A DNA stretch of 64,000 nt from the NCBI RefSeq assembly GCF_000327385.1, contig NW_008708400.1:2552742-2616741 (forward strand). Reading direction: 5' to 3'. Position numbers and translations under genes: made by a program. Below the pieces are notes generated by a model. The model saw only the letters and a list, made by a program, of their open reading frames with translations, searched no databases and was not told where the DNA came from. The stretch is from Lottia gigantea (Eukaryota; Mollusca; Gastropoda; Lottiidae). Of the stretch, positions 12,828 through 23,959 are shown in pieces (positions within the stretch are counted from its first letter, which is position 1; each line of letters starts with the position of its first letter).

Positions 12828-13191
12828 CAGTTTTAGGCTATCACGTGATAAGTTGATTATCGAATTCTTCCAAATAAATGCGAGCGGCAAATATGATAAT
12901 TTATTATCATCGCTATTTGATATACTCTGATGATCAATTGCAGACCATTACCATATGATTATAAAATCACATATTTACCTAAAACATTCCGGATTTTGTG
13001 GTAAAGAGTATTATGTCCAAATCTCATCTCCACCTATTCAACAAAAAGTCAGAAATTGGGCTGCGACCTTGTGGAACGAGCAAATGACACATTGGTTCCG
13101 ATTGTACCCGCTCCTCTTGTTTGGTCTGTCGGTTGTATTTTTTTGGAAACATATTCAGGAGCCTTTGAGCAACATTGAACACTATACATAC

Positions 13192-13265
13192 CTTCTTGGG
13201 CACATCTGGTGCAATCGGCCTTGGGTTCATGCTCGTGCTAGCTACGGTCCTACCAGGTTTGGGGA
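13192..13265 (-). other. Orphan exon-like segment, 24 codons
   Basis: The minus strand has TTTATCAG acceptor before 13265 and an AAGAAG|GTATGT donor after 13192. Between them runs an open frame (2 nt plus 24 codons) containing the residues VASTSMNPRPIAPDVPKK. Phase 1 at the acceptor and phase 0 at the donor. No partner exon was found on either side, so it may be a remnant of a larger gene, a captured exon in a repeat, or chance. Confidence 0.3.
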
Positions 13266-13991
13266 CTGATAAATGACCACAAACTATTTCATAACATCAA
13301 AGGAACACAAACCTCGACCTCGGAACCAATAGTGAAGTTGTCATCAATAGTAACAGAGATAAAAATGAATAATAATGAAGCCATAATATGTAATTGATCA
13401 TTGTATTTACATACAAATAACATAATCACTAGACTAGAAACAATATGATTGTGATTATGAAAAGGACATGTAAGTAGTTTGTCGCATATTCTTCCTTCAC
13501 AACAATCATTTTCAGATCACCTTTAGTGTTTATAGAGTTTTGGAAAATTAGAAAAGACTTTTATAAAAAAGCAAATTTGATGCCCCGTTAGTGTTTGTTG
13601 GATTTTGGACTCTCGATATACAAGTAAAAGATGTAACCAGTGATTAAGCATCAGGTTTATTCAGCAACCGCGGTTAGACATTGGATTTCTGAGAAGGGAG
13701 GGTTTGATTCTCCCAAATGCATAGAATGGAAAAAATACATAAGAAAATGGAATATGCGGTTTGGAATTACTGGGTTTTCTTTTGTTTTGGTCTGAAATTA
13801 GTTAAAGGAGCACCTTCACTATCCGTTCTACCAATCATACCTTATTTTTAGAAACAGGAATCTTTTTAGCTTACATAATCAGTAATAGTGTCTGATCTGT
13901 GAGCCGTAAAACGAGTTCGTAAATTATTTTAACCTTTCTTTCACTTCAATTTTCAAAATGGGAGAGAGAAATGACAATTTTATACGGTAAT

Positions 13992-14006
13992 GACTATTTA
14001 CCACGT
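13992..14006 (+). repeat. Solo copy of the GACTATTTACCACG motif
   Basis: ATGACTATTTACCACG also occurs at about 17868-17884, inverted at about 17908-17923, and as a variant at about 21856-21872. Probably an end of a dispersed element. Confidence 0.4.
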
Positions 14007-14709
14007 TATCGTAACATGTTCTTTATTGGGCTGATGTTATTTGCATGTTTAGAAAATGTAAGAAAATATAAAAATTGTTAAACGCAGTACAGCGGCATGG
14101 GCCAACTCTTTATTTGATTTTCTATATAGAAGATCTTTAAGTACTGATCGTTGCAATTATTGTATTGAATACTAAATATTAAGAAGATAAGCATTTCCGA
14201 ATCAATATGACACGGAAGACAATTAATACCATGATAAAACCTCATTTCCTTTGTTATCGGGTTTTCTATGAATATTATACATCCTTGTGTTGATAAAAAA
14301 TACTTAATAAACGTTTCGTTAATAAGGGTATTTTATAACGCTGTAACTTGTCGATTCTGAGTATTAATATGAGGATGTTAACCCACATTTATATTTTGTC
14401 GAAGAGTATATTTTTTGCAGGTGAAGTGAGAATGGAATTTTAAATAAGGGTAAACTTATTAATTAGCACACATATGTACATTCTTTTGATGGTCTATTCT
14501 GTCTACTCCAGTGTCGGTTATATTAATCGTTCTGTGGAAGGAGGGAGGGGGTGGAGGTGGTCAAAGATGTTTCAAAGACCAACTGGACGAGTTTAGGTCA
14601 TCTGATTTAAGACAGTTTCCTTTTAAAACCTAAAAATAGAATTAATATATTTGCTCGACTGATCTATTTTAGTCGAGTAAGGACGATTTAAAGGACGGTT
14701 TTAAAGGTG

Positions 14710-15461
14710 ATATCTCGGCCTAAAGCCCCGATCTCACATAGGAGAATTCAAGGCCGTATGATGCAAGGTAAGTGTTACGTATGGCAAGTATGCTTCTACG
14801 GCATTTCATTTATCTACGTCTGACGTTTATCCTGGAAGAAATGACGGATGTTTTAAACATGTTTGAAATTTCCGCCAAAATCTACGTATCAGTACAGATC
14901 AAATGCGTATCCCACGTGTGTCGAGGGACGTTGTGGGGATTCTCTCGGATACAAAACGGATCGTCTCATTTGGACATCTGCTCTTCATACGGCCTTGAAT
15001 ACGCCTATGTGAGATCGGGGCTATAGACCGAGATGAAATTTAAATTGTGCTCCTTTTATAGTTGCACAAAACACCCACAGGACACCCTTTCCTTTACGTT
15101 GCTTCCTACCCAGTAAATCCCTCAATACCATGCACAACTCGCCAATTTGTACCTCATTACCGTAGCTGCTTTGTATTTTACCTGCTCCATACGTATTGCA
15201 TACCTCGCAGCCTCTGAGTCAACCTTCATTACCGTGGAGCTTCCCAGACCCATCCGTTGCGCAGCCTTGTGAGATCCTGCGTATGTACTAGGTACTGTGT
15301 GGCTAAGCCATCGGACGTCCGTAATTAATACCCCGCCCTCGGCCACCCATCTGTCAACATGCATTTCACCCAATTTTGTACCATTTCTCCGTGTCCAATC
15401 CATCAAATTCTAGTTGGCGTATAATCCGTCGCTATCCGCCTATGTGGGATCGGGGCTTAAG
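14710..15461. mobile_element. MITE with about 30-bp terminal inverted repeats and a third copy of the end
   Basis: Left end (about 14711-14742) ATCTCGGCCTA + AGCCCCGATCTCACATAGG, inverted at about 15005-15036 as CCTATGTGAGATCGGGGCT + ATAGACCGAGAT. Sub-terminal GGCCGTATG is inverted too. A further end, CCTATGTGGGATCGGGGCTTA, lies at 15440-15462, so either two elements are fused or a shorter one sits inside a longer one of about 750 bp. No transposase is seen; the 95-codon minus-strand frame inside (15122-15406) matches nothing I know. Confidence 0.75.
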
Positions 15462-15464
15462 CTA

Positions 15465-16575
15465 AGAGCGAACCCTGAACCTTCAGATTAACGAACAAAT
15501 GTTGTCACCGCGACAAAAATCGATTGCATGTCGGATCTTTTGACCTGCATCAATGAAAGTATTGAAAGTTTAATCCGAGAGTAAGATTCATTCGTAATGA
15601 AGGAATATATACCTTCGAGTCAAGTAATACTCCGATACATATTCCAATACCTTGAGAAATTCCTGTAGCTTTGTAAATAGATAGTTGTTTTCTCAGAGGA
15701 CAATCCAGTGTTCAATAACTCCTTCGCATTTGAACTTTTAACATTCCATAATGAAAGAAATAAGAAATAAATAATTTAATCCTAAATGTTTAATACTCCA
15801 AAATTTCACCTCCGTGGGGTAGATGGCGCAATAAAAGCTAATATTGCAATGACAGATAAGAACGGTTTGTCATCAAACTACACAAAATAGTAAAATTCAC
15901 GTGTCACGTAACGTGGCTCGTACAGTTGTAGACTATCTTCACGCTGAATAATAAATCCACATGATAACATTCTCAATGACGGTGTGTCAGCATCTACCAT
16001 TCACGAGAAGGTGAGAGGTTATTTCTACAATCATTCTCGTATTAACCTCATATTAACGTTTTTACTATAAAATGTCAGCAATATTTGGATATTTCATCAT
16101 CAAATATCTGAGAACTAAGTCACGTCCCTGGATTTCTACTTCCCACAATGTTGTAAAATGATAACATTGTGTTATTCTCAAGATCTCCCGCCTGTATAGA
16201 ATATATATTGTTCATGTACAATATGCTAAGGAAGATCGTAGTATCAACTGGATTCTGGAAGCCTACTACTTATCCACCCATTGGAATTTGCTTTTTGTGC
16301 AATTTCAGGAATTGATCAAGAATCATTTGATGAGCTTCTAGAGATCGTTATCCCTGTCCACCTCTGCGCTCAGATACAGTGATGCATACTGCCATATCAA
16401 CTCAAATATCGAGGAGATATCATTCACGCAGGAAATATAATTGAAAACAGCTTCCATTATATTGCCATCATTTTTTTAGATGTCTATCGTTGAATTAATT
16501 TTGTAATTATTCAAAAGCCACACTGGAAACAGTATTGGCGAGGTAAAACAAAGTCCATGACAAAAAAAAAACTTC
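15465..16575. other. Intergenic, nothing recognised
   Basis: AT-rich sequence with no open frame of note, no clear repeat structure and no RNA gene visible to me. Confidence 0.5.
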
Positions 16576-16579
16576 ACAG

Positions 16580-16850
16580 TGGTCAAGGTATTACGTCTTC
16601 ATCTAATACCTTGCCTAATTTCTTGTTGCACGATCAGCGGTTTTTTTGGATTGTCCGCCAGTGAATACAGCCAATTAGAGCCTTCGATTACATACATAAT
16701 TGTTTTTTTTTAGGAAGTCTCGTACTGTATTCACTAGAGTACAATCAAATCAAGTTGCTGTATTCACAAACATCCATGAAACAAGAAAGTGGGCCATTGC
16801 AGTCAAAGGAATAAGATGAAGATAACTTGACAATTGTAAAGATGCAAATG
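16580..16850. mobile_element. MITE of the CCAATCA family, degraded copy 3
   Basis: CAAGGTATTACGTCTTCATC, GGATTGTCCGCCAGTGAATACAG, then inverted TGTATTCACTAGAGTACAATC and CATGAAACAAGAAAG, with a right end near AACTTGACAATTGTAAAGATG. Same order of blocks as the copy at 55359-55676. Confidence 0.6.
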
Positions 16851-16859
16851 TATCAGTTA

Positions 16860-17855
16860 GACCAAATCTTCCCTTCAGATAATGATAATGACTGATGCCC
16901 GCTGCTTGCCTTCCTGCAGGAAATCATTTTATTGGCTTCATTATGATGAAAATACAAACTAAAATACGTGCAATACGTTTTGTTTTGTTATATTTTAGTA
17001 AATTTGAGTTTTTTAAAGATAATTTCACTCAAGATAGCCAACATATCTAGAGCTGTATTTTATAGAGAGTTTAAAGGTTTGTGTTTTGATTATGATTGTT
17101 GGAATAACCACACCTTGCAGATTGAAGATGATAAGTTCAGATGTACCCACTTTCACTCGTTTGTTTGTGCCGGCAGTTAGAATTTGGAGGGCGAGGAAAG
17201 AGCAGGGACCGGCAATGCATGATTTGGCAACCCTAAAAAAGTATGGTGTGACAATTTCCATCTGACATCCATTTGAATTTTAATATTGATTATTAAGTCT
17301 GGTTTCGTTACAGTGAACATCATAATAGTCTTCAAAATGTAGTACTAATATGAGTTTCAAAAAGGAATTTTCATTGACTTAGACTATATTCTCTTAATCT
17401 CAAAACTGCTGTCCATTGATATTGATTTTTTTAAGGATTTCGATATCAAAAATTTTGGCCATTTATAATAGTCTTACATTTAAATAATACTATTCAACTC
17501 TAAAGTTCATGGGGACTAATTTTATTTTATCACTTACTATCAGTTTATTTTAGATTTATATGGTTTCAGATTGCGTTTCAATCATTTTCATTCACATCAG
17601 ATCTTCGCTCTATTTACAACAATGGAGCAGTTATTGTGACGTGGTTTAAACAATTGTTTTGACTAGTTCTAAATTTATTTTGATCATACATTTTTATTCA
17701 GCAAGCTTACCATGTCCCAGGGTAACGTTATGTCGCTAGAGTCGTTAATCGCAGCTACTATGTACAGGGATGCACCAGCTCACTCATTCAAGGGTCCCGC
17801 ACACTTAGACGTATCACTTTTTTCAGAGTTCCGCGCTATTCTTAATTTATGAGGT
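16860..17855. other. Intergenic, nothing recognised
   Basis: Two overlapping open frames of about 70-78 codons on opposite strands (16968-17261) have no recognisable motif or supported splice structure. I treat them as chance. Confidence 0.45.
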
Positions 17856-17859
17856 ACAA

Positions 17860-18022
17860 TTTCGTGTGGCAGTGACTATTTACCACTGGCGCGGTAAACG
17901 TGGTAAATAGTCATAAGTACCCTTACAGCTATATAGCACGGCGTGGTAACTTGTTAAATTAGGTCAATGTCACCATGTTAGTCTATGGAGAAAAACGTGG
18001 TATTTAAATTTTACCACGTTTT
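17860..18022. repeat. Cluster of inverted GTGGTAAA motifs
   Basis: TGACTATTTACCAC at about 17870 is inverted 25 bases later as GTGGTAAATAGTCA. Farther on, AAAAACGTGGTA and TACCACGTTTTT form a 12-bp perfect hairpin around an 8-base spacer at about 17990-18022. This looks like nested termini of a small inverted-repeat element. Confidence 0.5.
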
Positions 18023-18029
18023 TTTTATT

Positions 18030-18875
18030 TGGTGGATTTCATCCAATTTGTTTTAAAATTAGAAAAAAAAATCTCACTTTTAGGTTTCAAAAATATAAAT
18101 ATTGTGCACATTTCACATTGTTAGCACACTAAAATAGGCATTTTAATATCCCTAGCGGTTTTCGTGCAGTTTGGACGCTAAATTTCACAGTCCAAAACAT
18201 TTCTACAATCGCTATAATGTGAACCAGCGTCAGCAATTCGTTTATATATACATTTTAAAGCTATATTTTTGACAGACTTTTATTGAATTTTTAAATTCCA
18301 AGCTATAATACTGTATATTCCTGGTTCCCAGCGTGGATGTCTTTTCATCCCCTGAGGTGTAAGGTGTGACTAACTATTGTAGGAGAAGAATTATCAACAC
18401 GACGAACCCAAGCGAACTTCGACTCTTTAGTCATCAAAACTAAAGCTAGAAATAGACTCAAAGCGGTGGATGATATGCGTAGGATTTGTCGACACTGTTC
18501 CTATATTTGGACTATTGAGCATTGCTTATTTGATTAGTATATTATCATATGAGTGATCATTATGAATGAAAAATCATAAGATTTACAATGTTTTGATTGT
18601 TATGAGGCATTGTCTTTCGAAATGCGTTCAGTCTGTAGCTTGTAAATACTCGAGAAGGCACAATTCTTAACGATTTGGACGAAACTTGGTGAAATTGTGT
18701 ACTATTTCAAGCTTTAACAACACTCTTACAGATCGTGGCAGATTTGGACGCAATTATTAATTTTCATGAAGTTTAACGTCCTCCTTTTCTGCCTCACTTA
18801 AAGGAGAGCCGTATATAAAACCAAAAAAACGCTTGAAAGAAGTGTATGGTTAAGGGTTGAATATAATGAATCTCT
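18030..18875. other. Intergenic, nothing recognised
   Basis: No coding frame, RNA gene or repeat that I can support before the 51-bp array begins. Confidence 0.5.
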
Positions 18876-18879
18876 TCTA

Positions 18880-19510
18880 CAAACTACTGTCAAACACTAT
18901 CAATATCTATGTCACAATATCAATGTTATTTTCCTCTACTACAAACTACAGTCAAACATTCAATATCTGTATCATTACTGATCTCTACTACATACTACAG
19001 TCGAACACTAACAATATCATTACTGACCTCGACTACATAGTACAGTCAAACTCTATCAATATCGGTATTAGTACTGACCTCGACTGCATACTACAGTCAA
19101 ACACTATCAATATCTGTATCCTTACTGACCGTGGCAACATACTACGGTTAAACACTATCAACATCTGCATCATTACTGACCTAGACAACATACAACAGTC
19201 AAATACTATCAATGTATGTATCATTACCGGCCTCTACTACATACTACAATCAAAAAGTATCAATATATGTATCATTACTAAAATCTACTATATACTACAG
19301 TCAAACAGTATCAATATCTGTATCATTACTAACCTTTACTACATACTACAGTCAAACACTATCAATATCTGCATCATTACTGACCTCTACTACATACTGC
19401 AGTCAAACACTATCAATATCTGTATCATTACTGACCTCTACTACAAACTACAGTCAAACACTGTCAATATCTGTATCATTACTGACCTCTACTACAAACT
19501 ACAGTTTCAA
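18880..19510. repeat. Minisatellite, 51-bp unit, about 12 copies
   Basis: Unit of 51 bp anchored by ATCAATATCTGTATCATTAC and TGACCTCTACTACA, then TACTACAGTCAAACACT. Because 51 is divisible by three, open frames run across the array on both strands; they encode only the repeat. Units near the right end are more alike than those on the left. Confidence 0.93.
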
Positions 19511-19529
19511 ACACGGATAATTCTGGACA

Positions 19530-19645
19530 CACGTGAGTTTGAAGGCTCAAATTTTGACGGTGAGCTGTGAACACTATTACCGATTGGCTTAGACTAAAGT
19601 ATGATTGGTTAAAAAATTGGCGTAACTGTCCCTTTAAAGAAAATA
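19530..19645 (+). repeat. Dispersed repeat family 'TTTGACGG(C/T)GAGCTGTGAA', copy 2
   Basis: Direct copy of 5985-6110: TTTTGACGGTGAGCTGTGAA, CTATTACCGATTGGCTTAG, ACTGTCCCTTTAA. The segment just before it (CACACGTGAGTTTGAAGG) is matched in reverse at about 31590-31620. Confidence 0.6.
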
Positions 19646-19794
19646 TTTGCCCTAGGTGCAATAATATTTTTCAATGCTGCATGAATCGAGCTGAAAAGTG
19701 AGCCATGCTTCCACTTTCTTGAGAATTTTAAGGATTTTTTGTGGTTTTTATACGCCTCATTATAATGTGGACGTACATTGTCGTCACCCATGTC

Positions 19795-20790
19795 CGTCCG
19801 TCGGTCCGTCTGTCCACAATTGTCTTGTGAACGCGATATAGAGACTACAGTTTTCATCTGATTCGAATGAAATTTGATGTGATCATTTATATTAAAGTCT
19901 TTGAATGACCTTAACAGAGATGAAGGTGTTCGTTTATCGCATGCAAATGATAAACTTATCAACTTGTAATTTTTCATATTCATAAATGTATTTAATGAAA
20001 TAAATTTCCAACTTTAAGCATAGTTAGTTATTTGAACAATGTAATTTCTATTAATAAAAGACTCCAATACCAGCAATAGTTGTTTATTTAATCTTCAATT
20101 AATCTTTTTAATTCATTGACTTTATTTCAATTATTTTACTTAATCAGCCTGTATGTTATTTTAAGAATTATGTACCTCTTATTGTACCTGTTAAAATTTA
20201 ATGTAATGTATCAATAAACCATTTATCTCTTGTGTGTTCTTAATAATAAGCATTAATGTATATATAGTTTGCCCATCACTTCTTCTCATTATGTGCCTGA
20301 GGACGACGGGGGAAATACGTCGAAACGTTGCATAAAACTTTAACCAGTGATTGTTGTTCCATAAAGCTGTGTCTATATATCATTTATATTGATGAGGTCT
20401 TGGACAAGTTCGATATTCACGATTTTTCGATGAACGGTTTTTGAGTTATTGCCCTTGACTTAGCCAAAACGCGTCAAAATTGGCTTGTGAACGCGATAGA
20501 GACTAGTTTTCATCCAATTTAAATTAAATTTGGTGTGAATATTTATAATGAAGAGATTTTGGTCAAGTCTGAAGTTGACTATATTTCGATTAACGGTTTT
20601 TGAGTTATTGCCAATGATTTATGAAAAACACGTCAGAATTTGTTTGTGAACACATTAGAGAGTGCAGTTTTCGTCCGATTTAAATGAAATTTGGTATGAT
20701 CATTTATAATGATGAGATCTTAGTCAAGACTGAATTTGACAATTTTTAAATCAACAATATCTTGCACAATTTAGATTTTTGGTGTGATTT
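19795..20790 (+). repeat. Tandem repeat with units of roughly 125-165 bp, interrupted by an insertion
   Basis: Three recognisable units share TTGTGAACGCGATAGAGACT, CAGTTTTCATC, AAATGAAATTTGGTGTGATCATTTATA and CGATTAACGGTTTTTGAGTTATTGCC. The first unit is split by the element at about 19892-20383. Repeats of this style are common in mollusc genomes (general knowledge). Confidence 0.75.
19892..20383 (+). mobile_element. Retroposed-looking element, about 490 bp, with a 12-bp target duplication
   Basis: ATCATTTATATT borders the insertion on both sides (about 19880-19892 and 20380-20392), and joining the flanks restores the surrounding tandem unit. It begins AAAGTCTTTGAATG and ends with GAAACGTTGCATAAAACTT...CCATAAAGCTGTGTCTATATATC, both shared with the minus-strand element near 12 kb. 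A 5-bp hairpin CGACG/CGTCG precedes the GAAACG motif. A long duplication and a ragged 5' start suggest target-primed retroposition; a Penelope-like or LINE-derived source is possible but not shown. Confidence 0.65.
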
Positions 20791-20794
20791 GCCA

Positions 20795-21340
20795 CAGATA
20801 GGTGACTGCCCTTGATATACTGAAAATGTATGAGGAAGTGGGCGTATCTTGCTAGGCAACCACTTGTTACATAATTTAGTTCTTTGTTTCGAAGTTCATG
20901 TTAATCCTGGACACTTTAACGAATATAGAATCGTTTGGAGAAACAACATGTGTTAGTGAAGGCAAGTTTCTGTTCGACAAATTGGAAAAGGTTTGAATGA
21001 AAGACTAACAAGTTAATATTTTTTGTCACATGATAGCTTTTTTAATTCACAAGTGACAAATTTCGACAATATAACACATATTTCAACATTTTGTTCAAAC
21101 CTTGCGAATTATGGTTGTGTCACAAAATATTGTGGAGCGAACGGTCCCAGTGCGAATGAACTCGGGCGACCATGAAAAAGGCCGAAAATGTACAGGGGTG
21201 AACGCGTTTAATAGCACTGAGATATATATAAAATTCTAACTTCATTACTTAGGCCTACACTTTTATGGGATTTTTTCTCAAATCACCCTAACACCGATAG
21301 GACCCAAAATTACAATTTTTGTGGAAATATACATTACTTA
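20795..21340. other. Intergenic, nothing recognised
   Basis: No frame, RNA gene or repeat that I can support. Confidence 0.45.
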
Positions 21341-21342
21341 CT

Positions 21343-21420
21343 CAGTGGCGTAGCCAAGATTTCATTGACGGGGGTGAGGGGCACCTTTGCCCCCTTTTTT
21401 TCTTTTAGAGGGTACTATCC
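21343..21420 (+). mobile_element. Transposon-end-like sequence CAGTGGCGTAGCCA
   Basis: CAGTGGCGTAGCCAAGATTT followed by a G-rich/C-rich stretch (GACGGGGGTGAGGGGCACC) is typical of one end of widespread animal DNA transposons and MITEs. I find no matching inverted end nearby, so this is probably a solo or truncated end. Confidence 0.45.
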
Positions 21421-21424
21421 TCTA

Positions 21425-22935
21425 AATATACCACCTTAGTTACTTGAAAAAAGGTAGTAATATTAGAAGACAAATTGCATAAAATGCAGGAATTTATATT
21501 CAAAAATTATTCTCAAGCAAAATAACCTTACGATCATTTGGGGAGGATTATTCCTGAATTGATTTTGAATAGATATACTTGTAATAAACCTACTTTCCAA
21601 TTCATTTACAAGGTTAAAAGTAAATTTTGACTAATTTGTAATTAAGATCTTTTGCCGAAAGAACAAATGAATGTACACAAAATTTAATACTACGCGGAAC
21701 TTTTGAAATGATAGGTATTCAGCCTTGAACCGTGAACTCTTCAAAGTCGACCTTGACATTTATTTGTAAACAAACACGACATTTTTATCGTTATTTTGAA
21801 TATTTATGTAGTTTTAAGCAATTTTTGCCGACAGGAATATCAAGACTAACCGGGTGTGGTAAATAGCCACTGCCGTGTAGTTGCCAAATTCCGTTCATAG
21901 AATTTGAAATTTATAATTGTCGTGTTCTAAATGCTTGGTTAATAGGAAAACCTTGACCTAGTCAATGTGAAATTGGATGCAATTGTTCCAGTTTTTCGAT
22001 TATATCATCCGACGGAATACATGACTTTCAAATATATGACGTAATATAAAAAAAACGTACTCCTACATTATTTGAAAAAAATAGAAAATTAACAAAAACT
22101 CAGACATTTCATCTTAAATCAAACCAATTGAAGTGAAATATTCCGATGCAAATTAGTCAAATATACCATTTGTTTCGCAATGTCATCACTCATTTTTAAA
22201 AAGTTTTTGCCGAATGCTTTTGATATAGTATAATAAGCTTTTGATACTGTATTGTTTTTAGATAAAAATATAGTAAACTCTTTATTTCTTTATTTTTATA
22301 AGAATCTGCTACTATATTTTACTTTAACGAAGCAAATGGTTTAATTCTTGCAAGCAATTGTCTAACTGTTTTTGCTAGCATTTGTCATTCTTCGTGCAAA
22401 CACATTTTATTCTAAGTTGTGATAAGTTTTCGTTTAAATCTACCTTCATTTCGAAAGAATGTTTTGGAGAAGTCAGCAATATATTATCAATTGCGAAGGT
22501 CTCGATTAAATCTTTGAATCGCAAGTCGATAACCTTTATGAAAGTAGTATTCCTACTTTGTGCAAGCATTTGTATCACTTTGTAAGCGACGTTGGTTTGT
22601 CTGAAGTTGTTACAGAACCGCTTACATACATAAAGTGAAAGAAATTGTCTTACTTTAGTCAAGTACATTTTTAAGTTCTCGAAAAGAATTGGGTTTGTCT
22701 AACAAACATACCGTGTTTTACAACAAACTGTGGAATAATCCTTCTTAAACTAAATGAAGCCTGACTGAATGAACCTGTCGATATCAATTAACTCTGTAAT
22801 TAGTTATTACTCATTAATGCTGACAGTTATCTGGTATGTCACACACTCAACGGAAATGGACGATATATAAGCAATCAAATGTGTGTCGTTATATAATGAT
22901 GTCATTGTTACCTCTGAGGTGAAGGAAATTAAAAT
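21425..22935. other. Intergenic, nothing recognised except a motif copy at about 21856
   Basis: GTGGTAAATAGCCACTGCC at about 21856-21874 is the inverse of GGCAGTGACTATTTACCAC near 17866. Otherwise AT-rich sequence; the overlapping short frames at 22375-22668 have no recognisable content. Confidence 0.4.
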
Positions 22936-22939
22936 TTAT

Positions 22940-22998
22940 GAATGGAGTATTAGGTCCTACTTTGCTGCACCATGTGGGCTAATGAAGACGAAGCAAAT
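22940..22998 (-). repeat. 3' fragment of the SINE family seen at 49647-49871
   Basis: On the minus strand CGTCTTCATTAGCCCACATG, GTGCAGCAAAGTAGGACC and an AT-rich tail follow the same order as the 3' half of the SINE. Confidence 0.6.
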
Positions 22999-23691
22999 TA
23001 AAAGGGTATAGTCGTCTAAATATTTCTTAAAAATAAATATTTCGGAAACGGAAAAAAATATCTTAATGATCATGTTTCTCGTTTGAACTTTGATAATGGC
23101 CATTTGTACTTTCGATAGCAGAATCCTCAGCCTTTTTTCCTGCTCTCGCTTTTATGATAAACTTCAACTGCTGTATATATATGCATTTACATTAAATATA
23201 GCTGATTTTAATCCCAACAAACTGAAATTTACAGTGTTTTCGAATTACAAAAAATCATAGAAATTGCATTTAAAGAATGTAGACGGATAACCAAACTTGC
23301 ATCCATTGTCTGATGGAAATAATTAGTTTTCAGTGTGTTTGCAGACGGTAGTTAGACATTGGACAAACTACAACCCTACCAGATCGTCGATGGAATCACA
23401 GAGTATTGTCTCCCGCTCAGGCGCTTTAAAAACTAACACATTTTTCGAGATAATTATAATTATAGTTGTTTTATTCAGTCAGGCTATACTCCGACATGAA
23501 AAAGACTGAAGAAAAACCCATGAGAAACTCGCGAAATAGCAATGATTTATAAATTAGTAATAGTAATGGTAAAAGTAAGGATTCAAAGGAGTAATGCATT
23601 CGATGAAGGATCCTGAGAGGCGTAAAAGAAAGAAGAAAACTACTGTTAGTAAGATTTCTAAGAAAGTAACGACTGGAAAATTTAGAAATAA

Positions 23692-23958
23692 GATTAGGTA
23701 CGGTGGGATTGTTTTGCCGCATTGCCCAACGTGCCCAACTGCACAAAAAACGACTTGTAAAACGAAACTAAAGGTCCAAATTATAAATAAAAAAAATCGA
23801 TGCAGGACAACCGATTAAAATATTTCGTTTCATGTGAAACAAATGGCCACTCAGGAGTTTATCAGAAACCTTTAGTTTCGTTTACAAGTTTTTGTGCAGT
23901 TGGGCACGATGCGTCAAGTTGGGCAATGCGGCAAAACAAACCCACCGGAATCTAGGTA
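23692..23958. mobile_element. MITE with about 85-bp terminal inverted repeats
   Basis: Left arm: GGTGGGATTGTTTTGCCGCA, TTGCCCAACGTGCCCAACTG, CACAAAAAACGACTTGTAAAAC, GAAACTAAAGGT. Right arm, inverted: ACCTTTAGTTTCG, TACAAGTTTTTGTGCAGTTGG, GCACGATGCGTCAAGTTGGG, CAATGCGGCAAAACAAACCC. The right arm has an extra stretch of about 12 bases. Total about 265 bp, no coding content. Confidence 0.85.
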
Positions 23959-23959
23959 A

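Larger units (their letters stand above)
12830..14700. other. Intergenic stretch, one orphan exon-like piece, otherwise nothing recognised
   Basis: Upstream of the CEMIP-like gene. Apart from the exon-like segment at 13192-13265 and a GACTATTTACCACG motif at about 13992, I see no gene, RNA gene or clear repeat. Confidence 0.5.

Noticed and set aside
12955-13269. 104-codon plus-strand frame with hydrophobic stretch
   Set aside because: Antisense to the exon-like piece at 13192-13265 and without family resemblance.
18857-19570. 237-residue protein frame over the 51-bp array, plus shadow frames on both strands
   Set aside because: It is only the translation of a minisatellite whose period is divisible by three.
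20290-20340. Hammerhead ribozyme in the CTGAGGACGACG...CGTCGAAACG segment
   Set aside because: CTGAGGA and GAAAC are present, but the hairpin pairs GACG with CGTC directly before GAAAC, which uses bases that must stay unpaired in the hammerhead core, and no NUH cleavage site with a matching stem III is visible. The copy near 12 kb also departs from the core. I treat it as a plain hairpin.
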